From contig JAHKAM010000061.1 in the NCBI GenBank assembly GCA_018826515.1, forward strand, positions 26,063-90,062: a stretch of 64,000 nucleotides of DNA, read 5' to 3'. This DNA is from Alphaproteobacteria bacterium (lineage in GTDB: Bacteria > Pseudomonadota > Alphaproteobacteria > Caulobacterales > Caulobacteraceae). Position 1 is the stretch's first letter. Every line of letters starts with the position of its first letter. A program made the translations under genes and the position numbers. Below, in pieces: positions 1 to 8,904 of this stretch. The notes under the pieces are model-generated. The model saw nothing but the letters and a program-made list of their open reading frames with translations, was not told where the DNA came from and did no database searches.

Positions 1-749
1 CCGTTCGACAGGACCACGCCGTCCGGCCTGCGCGCCAGAATGGCCTCGGCCGTCGTATCGGCGGGAACCACAGTGATCTTCGCCCCGGTCGACGCCAGCG
101 CCCGCAGGATGTTGCGCTTCACCCCATAGTCGACAACGACCACCGACCGGTCGGCCGCATCGACGCGCGGATAGCCCTCCGGCCAGTCCCACAGACCCTC
201 GTCCCAGTCGAACGACTGCAGGGTCGAGGCGTCCCTGGCCAGATCCAGACCGACCAGGCCGGTCCAGGCCTTCGCCTGGGCGACCAGGGCGTCGAGGTCG
301 AACTGCCCGTTCGGATCGTGGGCGATGACGGCATGGGGGGCGCCCATGTCGCGGATGCGGGCGGTCAGGGCGCGGGTGTCGATCCCGGCCAGCCCGACCA
401 CGCCGCGTCGTTTCATCCAGCCGTCGAAATCGCTTTCGCTGCGCCAGTTGGCCGGATCGGTCGGGGCGTCGCGGAAGATCGCGCCCCGCGCGGAGGTGTC
501 GGAGCCGCCGCCGATCTGTTCGACGTCCTCGACATTGGTCCCGGTGTTGCCGACGTGCGGGAAGGTGAAGGCCAGAATCTGGCTCATGTAGGACGGATCG
601 GTCAGGATTTCCTGATAGCCGGTCATGGCGGTGTTGAAGACCACCTCGCCCAGCGCCGAGCCTGTGGCCCCGCAGCCGATGCCTTGCAGAATGGTTCCGT
701 CCGCGAGCGCGAGCACGCCGGTGACGCCGGGAAGAAGCTGATCGGTCAT
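1..749 (-). CDS. carA: Carbamoyl-phosphate synthase small subunit, 5' part (gene runs off the left edge)
   Basis: The visible 249 residues are the N-terminal domain of the glutaminase subunit that supplies ammonia to CarB for arginine and pyrimidine synthesis. Diagnostic stretches are MTGYQEILTDPSY, GNTG and GIDTRALT. The class I glutamine amidotransferase domain begins at VVVVDYGVKRNILR. Its catalytic Cys/His/Glu lie outside the window. The start is the ATG at 749, which begins MTDQLLPG. The gene points away from carB, about 8 kb distant on the other strand, although the two are usually adjacent. Identity is secure; only the 3' end is missing. Confidence 0.95.
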   Translation of the reverse strand, partial: MTDQLLPGVTGVLALADGTILQGIGCGATGSALGEVVFNTAMTGYQEILTDPSYMSQILAFTFPHVGNTGTNVEDVEQIGGGSDTSARGAIFRDAPTDPANWRSESDFDGWMKRRGVVGLAGIDTRALTARIRDMGAPHAVIAHDPNGQFDLDALVAQAKAWTGLVGLDLARDASTLQSFDWDEGLWDWPEGYPRVDAADRSVVVVDYGVKRNILRALASTGAKITVVPADTTAEAILARRPDGVVLSN

Positions 750-795
750 GGGGCGCTCTCTATCACCGAATCCCGGCGAGCAAACGGCGCGTTTG

Positions 796-2106
796 CTAGT
801 GAGCCGCCGCCGCCGGGTCAACCGGGTTGACCGGCTTGCCCCGCATGAAGGCGACCCAGGCCGCCGTGGTCACCGCGAAGAAGATCGCCGTGGGCAGGAT
901 ATAGCCCGGCGCCGCCGCGACCACGGCGGCGGTGGCGAACAGCAGGCCCAGCGCCGCGATGAACCGCGCCCGGGTCCAGCGCGCCAGCCGGAACAGGGAG
1001 GCGGAACACAGGCCGTAAACGACCAGACTCAGCACGGAGGTGACGCCGACCAGCATGCCGAACTGCCCGCCGAGCGTCGGCTGGCCCGTCAGCACCGCCA
1101 CGATGCTCATGATGGCGCCGCCCAGCAGGGGATTGACGACCGGCGTCCGCTCGCCGTGGCCAAAGCCTGACGGCAGATAGCCTGACCGCGCCGCCGCCCG
1201 CGCCGTCTCCCCGCCCAGCATGACCCAGCCGCCCAGCGTGCCGACCGCCTTGATGACGGCGCAGACCGCGACCAGCCCTCCCAGCGAGGCTCCGAACACC
1301 CGCGCCGTCAGATCGGCATAGGGACTGGAGGACTCGGCCAGGACCCCGGCCGGAATGACTCCGAACACAGCCACGGTAGCCGCCACATAGACAATCGCGG
1401 CCAGCAGAACCCCGGCGATGGAGGCCCGGCCGACGTCGCGCGCGGGGTTTTTCACCCGGACGGACAGCACCGCCGCCGTCTCCACGCCGAGGAAGGCCCA
1501 GAAGATCACCGCCAGCGAGGCCGGCACGCTCTCGGCCAGGGTGTTTCCCGACGGACTCCAGGAGTCGGCGAACGTCTCGCCGCTGAAGGCCGAGACGCCG
1601 GCGGCCACGGCGATGACGACGGGCACCAGGCCGATGATCAGGGCGAGAGCCGCGAACCGCGACGCCGCCCGCGCGCCGAGAATATAGGCCCCGGTCGTCA
1701 GCCAGATCAGGCCGAGATTGCAGAAGGTGGCGGCGACCGGTTCCTTCAGCACGGGAAAGAAGAAGCCGAGATAGCCCGTGGCCGCGACGGCGATGGCGAC
1801 ATTGCCGACGAGGCAGGCGGTCCAGAAGGCCAGCGCCGTCTGGAAGCCGAAGAACCGCCCGAGGCCCCGCTCGGCGAACCCGGACAGGCCGTCCGCGTCC
1901 GGCTGCAACCGCCCCAGCGCCGCGAACACCAGCGCCAGGGTCACGGCGCCCAGTCCGGCGACGCCCCAGCCGACCACGCTCGACGACCCCACCGGGGCGA
2001 GGGTCGCGGGCAGCAGATAGACGCCCGAGCCAATCATGTTGCCCGCCACGACGAGGGCCGCCAGACCCCAACCCAGCTTGTGCCGGTCTTCAATGACCTC
2101 GGTCAT
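796..2106 (-). CDS. APC-superfamily amino acid/polyamine permease
   Basis: A 436-residue, very hydrophobic protein with about 12 predicted membrane segments. The first helix carries NMIGSGVYLLP, the signature of the APC family (AdiC/PotE/ArcD group), which exchanges or imports amino acids and amines. A second family stretch is FWAFLGVETAAV near residue 205. Its ATG lies within the stop of the upstream Rieske gene (ATGA overlap at 2103-2106), so the two are almost certainly co-translated. I infer that the permease imports the oxygenase substrate or exports its product. The substrate cannot be read from sequence. Confidence 0.85.
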   Translation of the reverse strand: MTEVIEDRHKLGWGLAALVVAGNMIGSGVYLLPATLAPVGSSSVVGWGVAGLGAVTLALVFAALGRLQPDADGLSGFAERGLGRFFGFQTALAFWTACLVGNVAIAVAATGYLGFFFPVLKEPVAATFCNLGLIWLTTGAYILGARAASRFAALALIIGLVPVVIAVAAGVSAFSGETFADSWSPSGNTLAESVPASLAVIFWAFLGVETAAVLSVRVKNPARDVGRASIAGVLLAAIVYVAATVAVFGVIPAGVLAESSSPYADLTARVFGASLGGLVAVCAVIKAVGTLGGWVMLGGETARAAARSGYLPSGFGHGERTPVVNPLLGGAIMSIVAVLTGQPTLGGQFGMLVGVTSVLSLVVYGLCSASLFRLARWTRARFIAALGLLFATAAVVAAAPGYILPTAIFFAVTTAAWVAFMRGKPVNPVDPAAAAH

Positions 2107-3101
2107 GGATGAACCTCCGCGATCCGTGACTGGAACCAGGCCAGGGCCACTTCATGGTTGGGGCTGAGCACGCCGCGATCATAGGCGCCGGCCGACAGAT
2201 TGGCCTGCACCGCCTCGCAGATGACGGCGTCCTCGGCGGTCAGCCGGTCCGAGGCGACCAGGGCCTCGCCCAGCGCCGCCTCGCCGTCGTCGCTGAGGAA
2301 CAGATAGTCCAGCCGGGTTCGACCCGGCCCGATGGGCGTGATCCGTTCCATCATCGCTCCGTCGCGATAGACGTTGATCCCGAGATTCGGCCACAGCCAG
2401 CCCCAGACCCCCGCCTGCGGCCCGTCGTTGAGCCCGACGACCTCCTGCACGACCAGACCGCCCTCGACCCGCACCCGGTATTCCGCCCCCGCGAGCTCCT
2501 CGGCCAGCAGCGGATGGACGGCGTCGATGTGGTAGCCCTCCAGATAGTTCTCGGCATAGGTCTTCCAGTCGCAGGCCAGATCATGCGCGCGGCGCAGGGC
2601 CGGCGCCGGCATGGTCAGACCCCGGTCCGTCAGCAGGGCCTCCAGCGGAGCGACATGGTCGGCCAGCGGCGCGGCCTCCGCATCCATCGTCGCGAACGCC
2701 AGACCGCGCCAGACCTCCAGCCGCAGGGACAGCAGGCCGAATTCCCGCGGATCGAACCCCTCGGCCGCCCCGAACCCCGTCGCGGCCCTCAGCCGCCCGT
2801 CCAGCGCATAGCGCCAGCCGTGGTAGGCGCACACCAGTTCGCCGTCGCAACGCCCGCTGGCGCCCGTGACCAGGGGTCCGGCGCGGTGGCGGCAGACATT
2901 GTGGAAGGCGCGCAGGACCCCGTCCTTGCCGCGCACGGCCAGCAGCCGATGCCCGGCGATGTCGGTCGCGATCCAGTCGCCCGGCTCCGACGCTTCCGCC
3001 TCATGGCCCAGGAACAGCCAGGCCTTGCCGAACACCGATGATCGTTCGCGCGTCCAGGCGTCGGGACAGCCATAGAGTCGGGCGGGAAGCGTGGCCTGCA
3101 T
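2103..3101 (-). CDS. Rieske non-heme iron oxygenase, alpha subunit
   Basis: A 332-residue oxygenase. The Rieske [2Fe-2S] ligands are C70-x-H72 and C91-x2-H94. The mononuclear iron site is in ENYLEGYHIDAVH, with H191 and H196. The length and layout fit the choline/carnitine monooxygenase-like or small aromatic-ring hydroxylase group. A separate reductase would normally deliver electrons, and none lies nearby. The 4-nt overlap with the permease downstream and the roughly 40-nt gap after the upstream gene suggest one operon. The substrate is unknown; an amine or amino-acid-like compound is a guess based on the permease. Confidence 0.85.
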   Translation of the reverse strand: MQATLPARLYGCPDAWTRERSSVFGKAWLFLGHEAEASEPGDWIATDIAGHRLLAVRGKDGVLRAFHNVCRHRAGPLVTGASGRCDGELVCAYHGWRYALDGRLRAATGFGAAEGFDPREFGLLSLRLEVWRGLAFATMDAEAAPLADHVAPLEALLTDRGLTMPAPALRRAHDLACDWKTYAENYLEGYHIDAVHPLLAEELAGAEYRVRVEGGLVVQEVVGLNDGPQAGVWGWLWPNLGINVYRDGAMMERITPIGPGRTRLDYLFLSDDGEAALGEALVASDRLTAEDAVICEAVQANLSAGAYDRGVLSPNHEVALAWFQSRIAEVHP

Positions 3102-3140
3102 GGCGGGATGAGGCCCGCGCCCGGCCTCGCCGTCAACCGG

Positions 3141-3956
3141 TCAGACCGTGATCACATCCATCCCCGCGAAGACGGCGTGGGTGGCGCCGGCGGCATGGGC
3201 CGCCAGACCCCGGTCCGGGCGCAGATTCAACAACATCACCTGCGGGGAGGACTCGCGCGCCACACCGATCAGCGCCGTCGCGTCGATCCACTCCCGCGCG
3301 CTTTCATGGGCGACCCCCGCGAAGTCGATGGCCAGGCAGCGGGCGCGCACGTCCGCCAGACGCCGGGCCGCCCCCGCATCGGGCGCGATATGCAGGATGA
3401 CCCCAAGCGCCGCGGTCTCGAAATGGGCGAGAGCCTCGTCGATGGTTTCGGGCGGCGCATGCTCCAGTCCGCCCATGACCTCGACCAGCAGGGCGCCCGG
3501 CGCGGCGCCGTGCTGAAGCTCGGTGCACAACAGGGCGAACCGGCCCCCGCTCGACGCCACGGTCCGCCAGAACGCCGGCAGGACGCCGCTGTCGTCCGAT
3601 CCCAGATGCAGCAGATCCAGACCGTGGCTCAGCGTCTGCAGGTCGATCCGTTTGAGATCCATGGGTTCCAGCGTGCGCCGGCCCAACGCCGCCAGCGCGC
3701 TTTCGCCCCCGCGATGACGCACGGTGCGGCGAATGCGGCGGCTGACCGGAACCGACAAGCCCAGATCGAAGACGGGCTGGGCGGCCAGGGTCACCGTCAG
3801 TTCGCGGCGCGCGCGGGTCACCAAGGTGAAGGTCAGGCTTTCGTAAGGCGCGGCATAGGACCTGCGCTCGCCCAACGGCGCCGGCGCGTGACCGGGCGTG
3901 TCCCCTGCGCCGATGGAGCCCTGGGCCAGATGGGCTTCGCCTCCGATACGACTCAT
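3141..3956 (-). CDS. Hypothetical protein, possibly a degenerate EAL-fold domain
   Basis: A 271-residue soluble protein with no signal peptide. I chose the ATG at 3956 because GAGGAGG lies 6 nt upstream; a TTG at 3983 would add nine residues. The order of segments loosely follows an EAL phosphodiesterase: AAQPVFDL near the start, a central LLVEVMGGLEH where EITE would be, then CLAIDF. The catalytic ExL motif and most metal ligands are absent, so it would not be an active c-di-GMP phosphodiesterase. That resemblance is my inference and is weak. It is probably first in an operon with the Rieske and permease genes. Confidence 0.6.
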   Translation of the reverse strand: MSRIGGEAHLAQGSIGAGDTPGHAPAPLGERRSYAAPYESLTFTLVTRARRELTVTLAAQPVFDLGLSVPVSRRIRRTVRHRGGESALAALGRRTLEPMDLKRIDLQTLSHGLDLLHLGSDDSGVLPAFWRTVASSGGRFALLCTELQHGAAPGALLVEVMGGLEHAPPETIDEALAHFETAALGVILHIAPDAGAARRLADVRARCLAIDFAGVAHESAREWIDATALIGVARESSPQVMLLNLRPDRGLAAHAAGATHAVFAGMDVITV

Positions 3957-4148
3957 GACCGCCTCCTCAAGCCGGTCCGACAAGCCCCCTCACGACAGTT
4001 CGCGCCCCAAGGTGAAAACACATCGCTGACAAAGATGGTCAAATGCCGTTGACCATCGGCCGTCCCGATCTGGTTCAACTGTCCGTGTCGTCTGCAGCAG
4101 GGGCGACGACGGCTTGCGTCTTCCGGCGCGGATGGGCCAAGAGGCGGC

Positions 4149-4844
4149 ATGAGCATCACCACGGTCGGCCTCGATGCCGACGACACCCTCTGGCACAACG
4201 AGACGATATTCCGGCTTACGCACGACCGGTTCGTCGACCTGTTGACGGACCACGACAACGACGTGATCGAAGCCCGGCTGGCCGAGGTCGAGCGGCGCAA
4301 TCTCCGCCTCTACGGCTACGGGGTGAAAGGCTTCACCCTGTCGATGCTCGAGACGGCGATGGAGCTGTGCGACGGCGCGCCGCCGCCGCGCGCCATCCGC
4401 GAGATTCTCGCCGCCGGCCGCGAAATGCTGACCCATCCGGTCGAGACCTTGCCCGGCGTCGACGAGGCCCTCGCCGCCCTGTCCGAGCGCTACCGGCTGG
4501 TCCTGATCACCAAGGGCGATCTGATGGACCAGGACCGCAAGCTGGCCGCCTCCGGCCTTGGCGACCTGTTCGCCGCGGTCGAGATCGTCTCCGAGAAGGA
4601 TCGCGGAACCTATGACCGCGTCTTCGCCCGGCACGGCACCGGGCCGGACGAGGCGGTCATGGCCGGCAATTCGATGAAGTCCGACGTCCTGCCCGCCCTC
4701 GAGGCCGGCGCCTTCGCCGTCCACATCCCCTACGCCATCACCTGGGCCCACGAACTGGCGGACGCGCCCGAAGACCAGGGGCGCTTCGGCGCGCTGGAGA
4801 GCATTGCCGAACTCCCGGAATGGATACTGTCAAAGACCGTTTGA
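4149..4844 (+). CDS. HAD-family hydrolase
   Basis: A 231-residue haloacid-dehalogenase-like phosphatase. Motif I is LDADDTLWHNE (nucleophile Asp and acid/base Asp). Motif II is VLITKG near residue 118. The motif III lysine region is SEKDRGTY, and motif IV is MAGNSMKSD. The helical cap falls between motifs I and II, as in phosphoglycolate phosphatase-like members. AAGAGGCGGC precedes the ATG as a ribosome-binding site. It stands alone on the plus strand, divergent from the Rieske cluster. The substrate is not predictable. Confidence 0.85.
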   Translation: MSITTVGLDADDTLWHNETIFRLTHDRFVDLLTDHDNDVIEARLAEVERRNLRLYGYGVKGFTLSMLETAMELCDGAPPPRAIREILAAGREMLTHPVETLPGVDEALAALSERYRLVLITKGDLMDQDRKLAASGLGDLFAAVEIVSEKDRGTYDRVFARHGTGPDEAVMAGNSMKSDVLPALEAGAFAVHIPYAITWAHELADAPEDQGRFGALESIAELPEWILSKTV

Positions 4845-4866
4845 GTTATCGACATCGCTCGATAAC
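4845..4866. repeat. Perfect 8-bp inverted repeat after the HAD stop codon
   Basis: GTTATCGA (4845-4852) and TCGATAAC (4859-4866) are separated by 6 nt and begin directly after the HAD stop codon. No T-run follows on either strand, so it is a poor intrinsic terminator. Its place at the head of the AT-rich TonB-receptor leader makes a regulator site equally plausible. Confidence 0.6.
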
Positions 4867-5036
4867 AACGTGACGTATCGGCAACGTGCGAACTGTGTCC
4901 AGAATCAGTTTTTTATAACATTGTGATTTAGCAGGATTATTCACCGCTACGCTTGACCAACACATCTGTGTCGGGTTTGTGACGATCATCTGGCTTGGGG
5001 GAGCAGATTTCTGTCACTTACGAGCACGAGTCAAAT
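4867..5036 (+). promoter_or_regulatory. AT-rich leader of the TonB-dependent receptor gene
   Basis: This 170-bp stretch is far richer in A/T than its surroundings, with a run of six T near 4908. It lies between the HAD gene and the receptor, so the receptor promoter should be here. TTGACC near 4953 could be a -35 box, but I see no convincing -10. No clear Fur box or riboswitch is visible. Confidence 0.4.
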
Positions 5037-8000
5037 ATGATTGTTATGCGTAACCAGCTGCTGGCCTCCACTGTGCTTGCAGGTGTCATGGCCGTTTCGT
5101 CGCCGGTGTGGGCGCAAACGGCGCCGTCGCAGGAACCTCTCAACACAGCGCCCGGCGCGGTTGACGCCCAGGACGAAGCCGATCAACTCGGCGAAATCGT
5201 CATCACCGGCTCGCGCATCCGTCGCGACCCGACCAATTCGCCGACGCCGCTGATCCAGGTTCAGCGCGAGGATCTTCTGACCACTGGCCAGACGACGGTG
5301 ATCGACTATCTCGCCACCATTCCCGCCCTGTCCAACTCGGTCGTTCCTTCGGACACCACCGGCAGCGGTCTCGGCGACGGCGGCCTGTCCTTGCCGAACC
5401 TGCGCAGCCTCGGCTCGAACCGCACCCTGACCCTCGTCGACGGACGCCGTCACGTGGGCTCCAGCGGCGGCCAGTTGTCGGTCGATGTCGACACCATCCC
5501 GCGCCTGCTGATCGAGAACATCGAGATCGTCACCGGCGGCGCCGCCTCGGTCTATGGCGCCGACGCCGTCTCGGGCGTTCTGAACTTCATCCTGCGCGAT
5601 GATTTCGAAGGCCTCGAGATCGACGCCAACTACGGCATGATCAACCAGAACGGCGAAGCGAACCGCCGCATCTCGGTGCTCGCCGGCAGCAATCTGCTGA
5701 ACGACCGCCTGAACGTCTATGTCCACGGCGAGTATGAGGAAGTCGACGAGGTCACCTCGCTCGACATCGACTGGCTGCGTGACGCCCCGGTCCGCATCGG
5801 CATCGACGCCGATCCGACCACGGCCCGGTTCGACGGCGTGCAGGACGCCCGCCTGTTCACCGGCGTGCGCCGCATCGACAATCCGCGGTGGGGCCAGACC
5901 ACGCTCGCCAACGTCCAGCAGCCCAGCCGTCTGAACGATCCGGACGTCCCCTATGAGGACTGCTTCTCGGGCACCGGCGCCGCCTTCGGTTTCTCCTACA
6001 GCCCGAACTGCTTCGCAGTGACGCCCGGCAAGACCTACTGGTACGAGGGCAACACGGCCCGTCTGGCCGACTTCGGCCAGCGCATCGGCGAGACGGGCAT
6101 CAACCGCCCGTTCAACATCGGCGGCGACGGCGAGAACCCGGCCGAGTTCAGCACCGGTTCGCGCGTGCCCCGCTCGGAATCGGCGCGCTTCCAGGCCGGC
6201 GCGACCTTCGCCGTGACGGACAGCATCGATTTCTATGCCGAGGCGAAATACATCACCGAGGACACGTTCGACCTGTCGCAGCCGACCTTCTATGACGTCG
6301 ACTTGGTCAACTCCTACAGCGCCGGATCGGCCAACCCGATCTACAACGTGGCCAATTTCGACCTGCGCTACACGGACAACGCCTTCCTGCCGCAGAACGT
6401 CAAGGACGCCATCTCGACCAACCTGGTCACGCCCTATTCCGAACCGACCGAGACCGAGCCCGGCCAACCCCTCGCGCCGATCCTGCTGCGCAACGCGCGC
6501 CACAGCATGTTCGGCCCGGACCGCACCCAGGACAACACCCGTGAGCTGACCCGCTTCGTCGCCGGCTTCCGCGGAAGCCATGACGGCTTCAGCTTCATCC
6601 GCGATATCGACTGGGACATCGGCTACACCTACGGCGAGGTCGAGGTCGAGAACCGTGAGCGCGGCACTGACAGCCAACGCTTCGCCATGGCCGCCGACGC
6701 CGTCTTCGACACCGCGGGCATCGTCAACGGCCGCCCCGGCGAAATCGTCTGCCGCGTCCAGCTTCTGGACGCACAGGGCGCGCCCAACGGCGCGCTCGAC
6801 CAGGGCCCCGCCGCCCCTGGCGATCTGCGCGACACGGAATACGGCCGTCGTTCGATCGACGAGTGCGCCCCGCTCAACGTCTTCGGCAAGGGCAACCAGA
6901 GCGCCGAAGCCCTGGCCTTCGTCGACGCCGTCATCGGCGTCACCGAGCGCAACGAACAGGAGCAGGCGATCGCCTCGGTCTCCAGCAGCCTGTGGGACTT
7001 CTGGGGCGCTGGTCCGATCGGCGTGGCCCTGGGCGCGGAATACCGGCGTGAAGCGACCGAGGCCACCGGCCGCGACCGCGACACCGCCGGCCGCTCGCTG
7101 CTGTTCCTGAACGGCGGCCCCGACTTCCCGCAGGTCGAATACACCAGCGAAGAGGTGTTCGCCGAGCTGTCGATCCCGCTGTTCCGCGACAGCTGGGCCG
7201 GCGAATACGCCGAGCTGAGCGGCTCCTACCGGTATGCGGACTACAGCACGGTCGGCGACGTCGACGTCTATGGCGTGAACCTGGTCTATCGCCCGATCCG
7301 GGACATCGCCTTCAAGACCAGCTTCAACACCTCGGTTCGGGTGCCGGACCTGGCGGAGAATTTCTCTCCCTTCGGCCAGACCTTCCTGAACAATGTCGTC
7401 GATCCCTGCGCCACGCTGAACATCGCGGCCCAGGATGCGGAAACGCGGGACAACCGTATCGCCAACTGCACGGCCCTGGCCGCGGATCAGGGTCTGACCT
7501 TCGACTTCGCCGGCCTGACCGCCACCAACGCCGACGACTTCACCCCTGACTACACCTCCGGCGTCGCCGGTGTGTTCGGCGGCAACCCGTTCCTGACCCC
7601 GGAAGAGTCGGAGAGCTTCACCTTCTCGACGGTGCTGCGTCCCCGGTTCATTCCGAACTTCTCGCTGGTCCTCGACTACTACGAGATCAAGATCGACCAG
7701 GTCATCGCGGCGGTCTCGGCCGGCACGGCGGCAGCCAACTGCGTCAGCGGCCCGTCGCTGAACACGGCGGCCTGCGCCACCATCTTCCGCAACGATCCGG
7801 ACCCGACCCGCGCCTTCTACATTGGCGCTCCGATCGGCGATCCCATCGGCGGCTTCATCGAGGGGTCGGTCAACTACGCCTCGCTGGAAACCCGCGGCCT
7901 CGACTTCACCGCGCGCTATTCGATGGACCTGGAAGAAGTGACGGGTCGCAACTGGGGCCGTCTGGACTATTCGATCGGCGGCCTGTGGCTGATCGACCAG

Positions 8001-8399
8001 AAGCAGTTCCTGAACGCCGATGATCCGGCGGACTTCGACGAACTGTCCAGCAGCCTGTTCTACCCGCGCGTCCGTTTCACCTCGTCGCTCACCTATGCGC
8101 CGAACGAGATCTGGAGCGTCAACTGGACGGCCGACTGGCAGACCGCCCAGGACATCGTCCAGATCCGCGACCTCGTCGACAACGCCGACAGCCGCGGCTT
8201 CGAGGAAGTGAATACGGGCAACTTCACGCGCCACGACTTCACGGTCCGCTGGAATGCGCGGGACGACCTGTCGGTCCGCGCCGGCGTGGTCAACGCCTTC
8301 GACGCCGAACAGGCGCCCCATCTGGGAACGACCCTGTACTCGAACTTCGACCCCTACGGCCGTCGCTTCTTCATCGGCCTGAACTACCGCCCGTTCTGA
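5037..8399 (+). CDS. TonB-dependent outer-membrane receptor
   Basis: A receptor of about 1120 residues for energy-driven uptake across the outer membrane. An N-terminal signal peptide ends near VWAQ. A TonB-box-like EIVITGSRIRR leads into the plug domain (TTVIDYLATIPALSN, GLGDGGLSLPNLRSLGSNR, TLVDGRRHV, VYGADAVSGVLNFI). The rest is a 22-strand barrel ending in aromatic FIGLNYRPF. The size and plug style match the large TBDR group abundant in Caulobacterales, which often takes up carbohydrates or plant-derived compounds. The ligand is unknown. I start at ATG 5037; the ATG at 5046 is also possible, and neither has a strong ribosome-binding site. Confidence 0.93.
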   Translation: MIVMRNQLLASTVLAGVMAVSSPVWAQTAPSQEPLNTAPGAVDAQDEADQLGEIVITGSRIRRDPTNSPTPLIQVQREDLLTTGQTTVIDYLATIPALSNSVVPSDTTGSGLGDGGLSLPNLRSLGSNRTLTLVDGRRHVGSSGGQLSVDVDTIPRLLIENIEIVTGGAASVYGADAVSGVLNFILRDDFEGLEIDANYGMINQNGEANRRISVLAGSNLLNDRLNVYVHGEYEEVDEVTSLDIDWLRDAPVRIGIDADPTTARFDGVQDARLFTGVRRIDNPRWGQTTLANVQQPSRLNDPDVPYEDCFSGTGAAFGFSYSPNCFAVTPGKTYWYEGNTARLADFGQRIGETGINRPFNIGGDGENPAEFSTGSRVPRSESARFQAGATFAVTDSIDFYAEAKYITEDTFDLSQPTFYDVDLVNSYSAGSANPIYNVANFDLRYTDNAFLPQNVKDAISTNLVTPYSEPTETEPGQPLAPILLRNARHSMFGPDRTQDNTRELTRFVAGFRGSHDGFSFIRDIDWDIGYTYGEVEVENRERGTDSQRFAMAADAVFDTAGIVNGRPGEIVCRVQLLDAQGAPNGALDQGPAAPGDLRDTEYGRRSIDECAPLNVFGKGNQSAEALAFVDAVIGVTERNEQEQAIASVSSSLWDFWGAGPIGVALGAEYRREATEATGRDRDTAGRSLLFLNGGPDFPQVEYTSEEVFAELSIPLFRDSWAGEYAELSGSYRYADYSTVGDVDVYGVNLVYRPIRDIAFKTSFNTSVRVPDLAENFSPFGQTFLNNVVDPCATLNIAAQDAETRDNRIANCTALAADQGLTFDFAGLTATNADDFTPDYTSGVAGVFGGNPFLTPEESESFTFSTVLRPRFIPNFSLVLDYYEIKIDQVIAAVSAGTAAANCVSGPSLNTAACATIFRNDPDPTRAFYIGAPIGDPIGGFIEGSVNYASLETRGLDFTARYSMDLEEVTGRNWGRLDYSIGGLWLIDQKQFLNADDPADFDELSSSLFYPRVRFTSSLTYAPNEIWSVNWTADWQTAQDIVQIRDLVDNADSRGFEEVNTGNFTRHDFTVRWNARDDLSVRAGVVNAFDAEQAPHLGTTLYSNFDPYGRRFFIGLNYRPF

Positions 8400-8420
8400 T
8401 CAACGGGCCGGACGACAGCG

Positions 8421-8450
8421 AAAGGGCGGCTCGAAAGAGCCGCCCTTTTT
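8421..8450 (+). terminator. Intrinsic terminator after the TonB receptor
   Basis: A GC-rich stem (AAAGGGCGGCTC paired with GAGCCGCCCTTT) with a GAAA tetraloop and a T-run (8446-8450). It sits 22 nt after the receptor stop and isolates it from the RraB/carB genes. Confidence 0.92.
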
Positions 8451-8579
8451 CGTTCCGGACCAGACGACGCTTGCTCTCGTGCCCGGCCGTCTTTAGACGG
8501 GCCGCTTAACCGACAACCCGACCGGCCCGCGCGGCGTCACAGCCGCTGGCGGGCTCGCGCGCGCAAGGAGCCGCCCCCC

Positions 8580-8894
8580 GTGTCCGACGACGAGGTTCCG
8601 CATGAGGAACGCGACGCCATGATCCGGGCGACGCTGGCCGAGCACGGCGATTCCGGCGTCACGCCGCGGCACACGCTGTTCTATTTCTATGGCGAGGGCG
8701 ACCACGACGACCTGAACGAGGTCGCCCGCCGCGCCGGCTTCCTGACCCGCGGTCACGACGACTGCACCATTCTCGAAACGACCATGGCGGTGGACGAAGC
8801 GTCCTTCACACCCGTCTCTTCCATGATGCAATCCTGGGCCGCGGCCTTCCAGCTGGACTATGACGGCTGGGAATGCGCGGTCGTGGTGAACTGA
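8580..8894 (+). CDS. RraB-like ribonuclease E regulator family protein
   Basis: A 104-residue acidic protein with a GTG start at 8580 preceded by [31 protein letters not shown] matches the start of RraB domains, where a small alpha/beta domain binds and inhibits RNase E. The C-terminal YDGWECAVV also fits. The original RraB role is established only in gammaproteobacteria, so the function here is by family. It ends 10 nt before carB and is probably co-transcribed with it. Confidence 0.65.
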   Translation: MSDDEVPHEERDAMIRATLAEHGDSGVTPRHTLFYFYGEGDHDDLNEVARRAGFLTRGHDDCTILETTMAVDEASFTPVSSMMQSWAAAFQLDYDGWECAVVVN

Positions 8895-8904
8895 GTACAG
8901 ACCC

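Noticed and set aside
5031..8321. A 1096-residue minus-strand frame opposite the TonB receptor
   Set aside because: Exact shadow of the receptor gene. Its composition (Val/Gly/Arg-rich) is typical of antisense reading.
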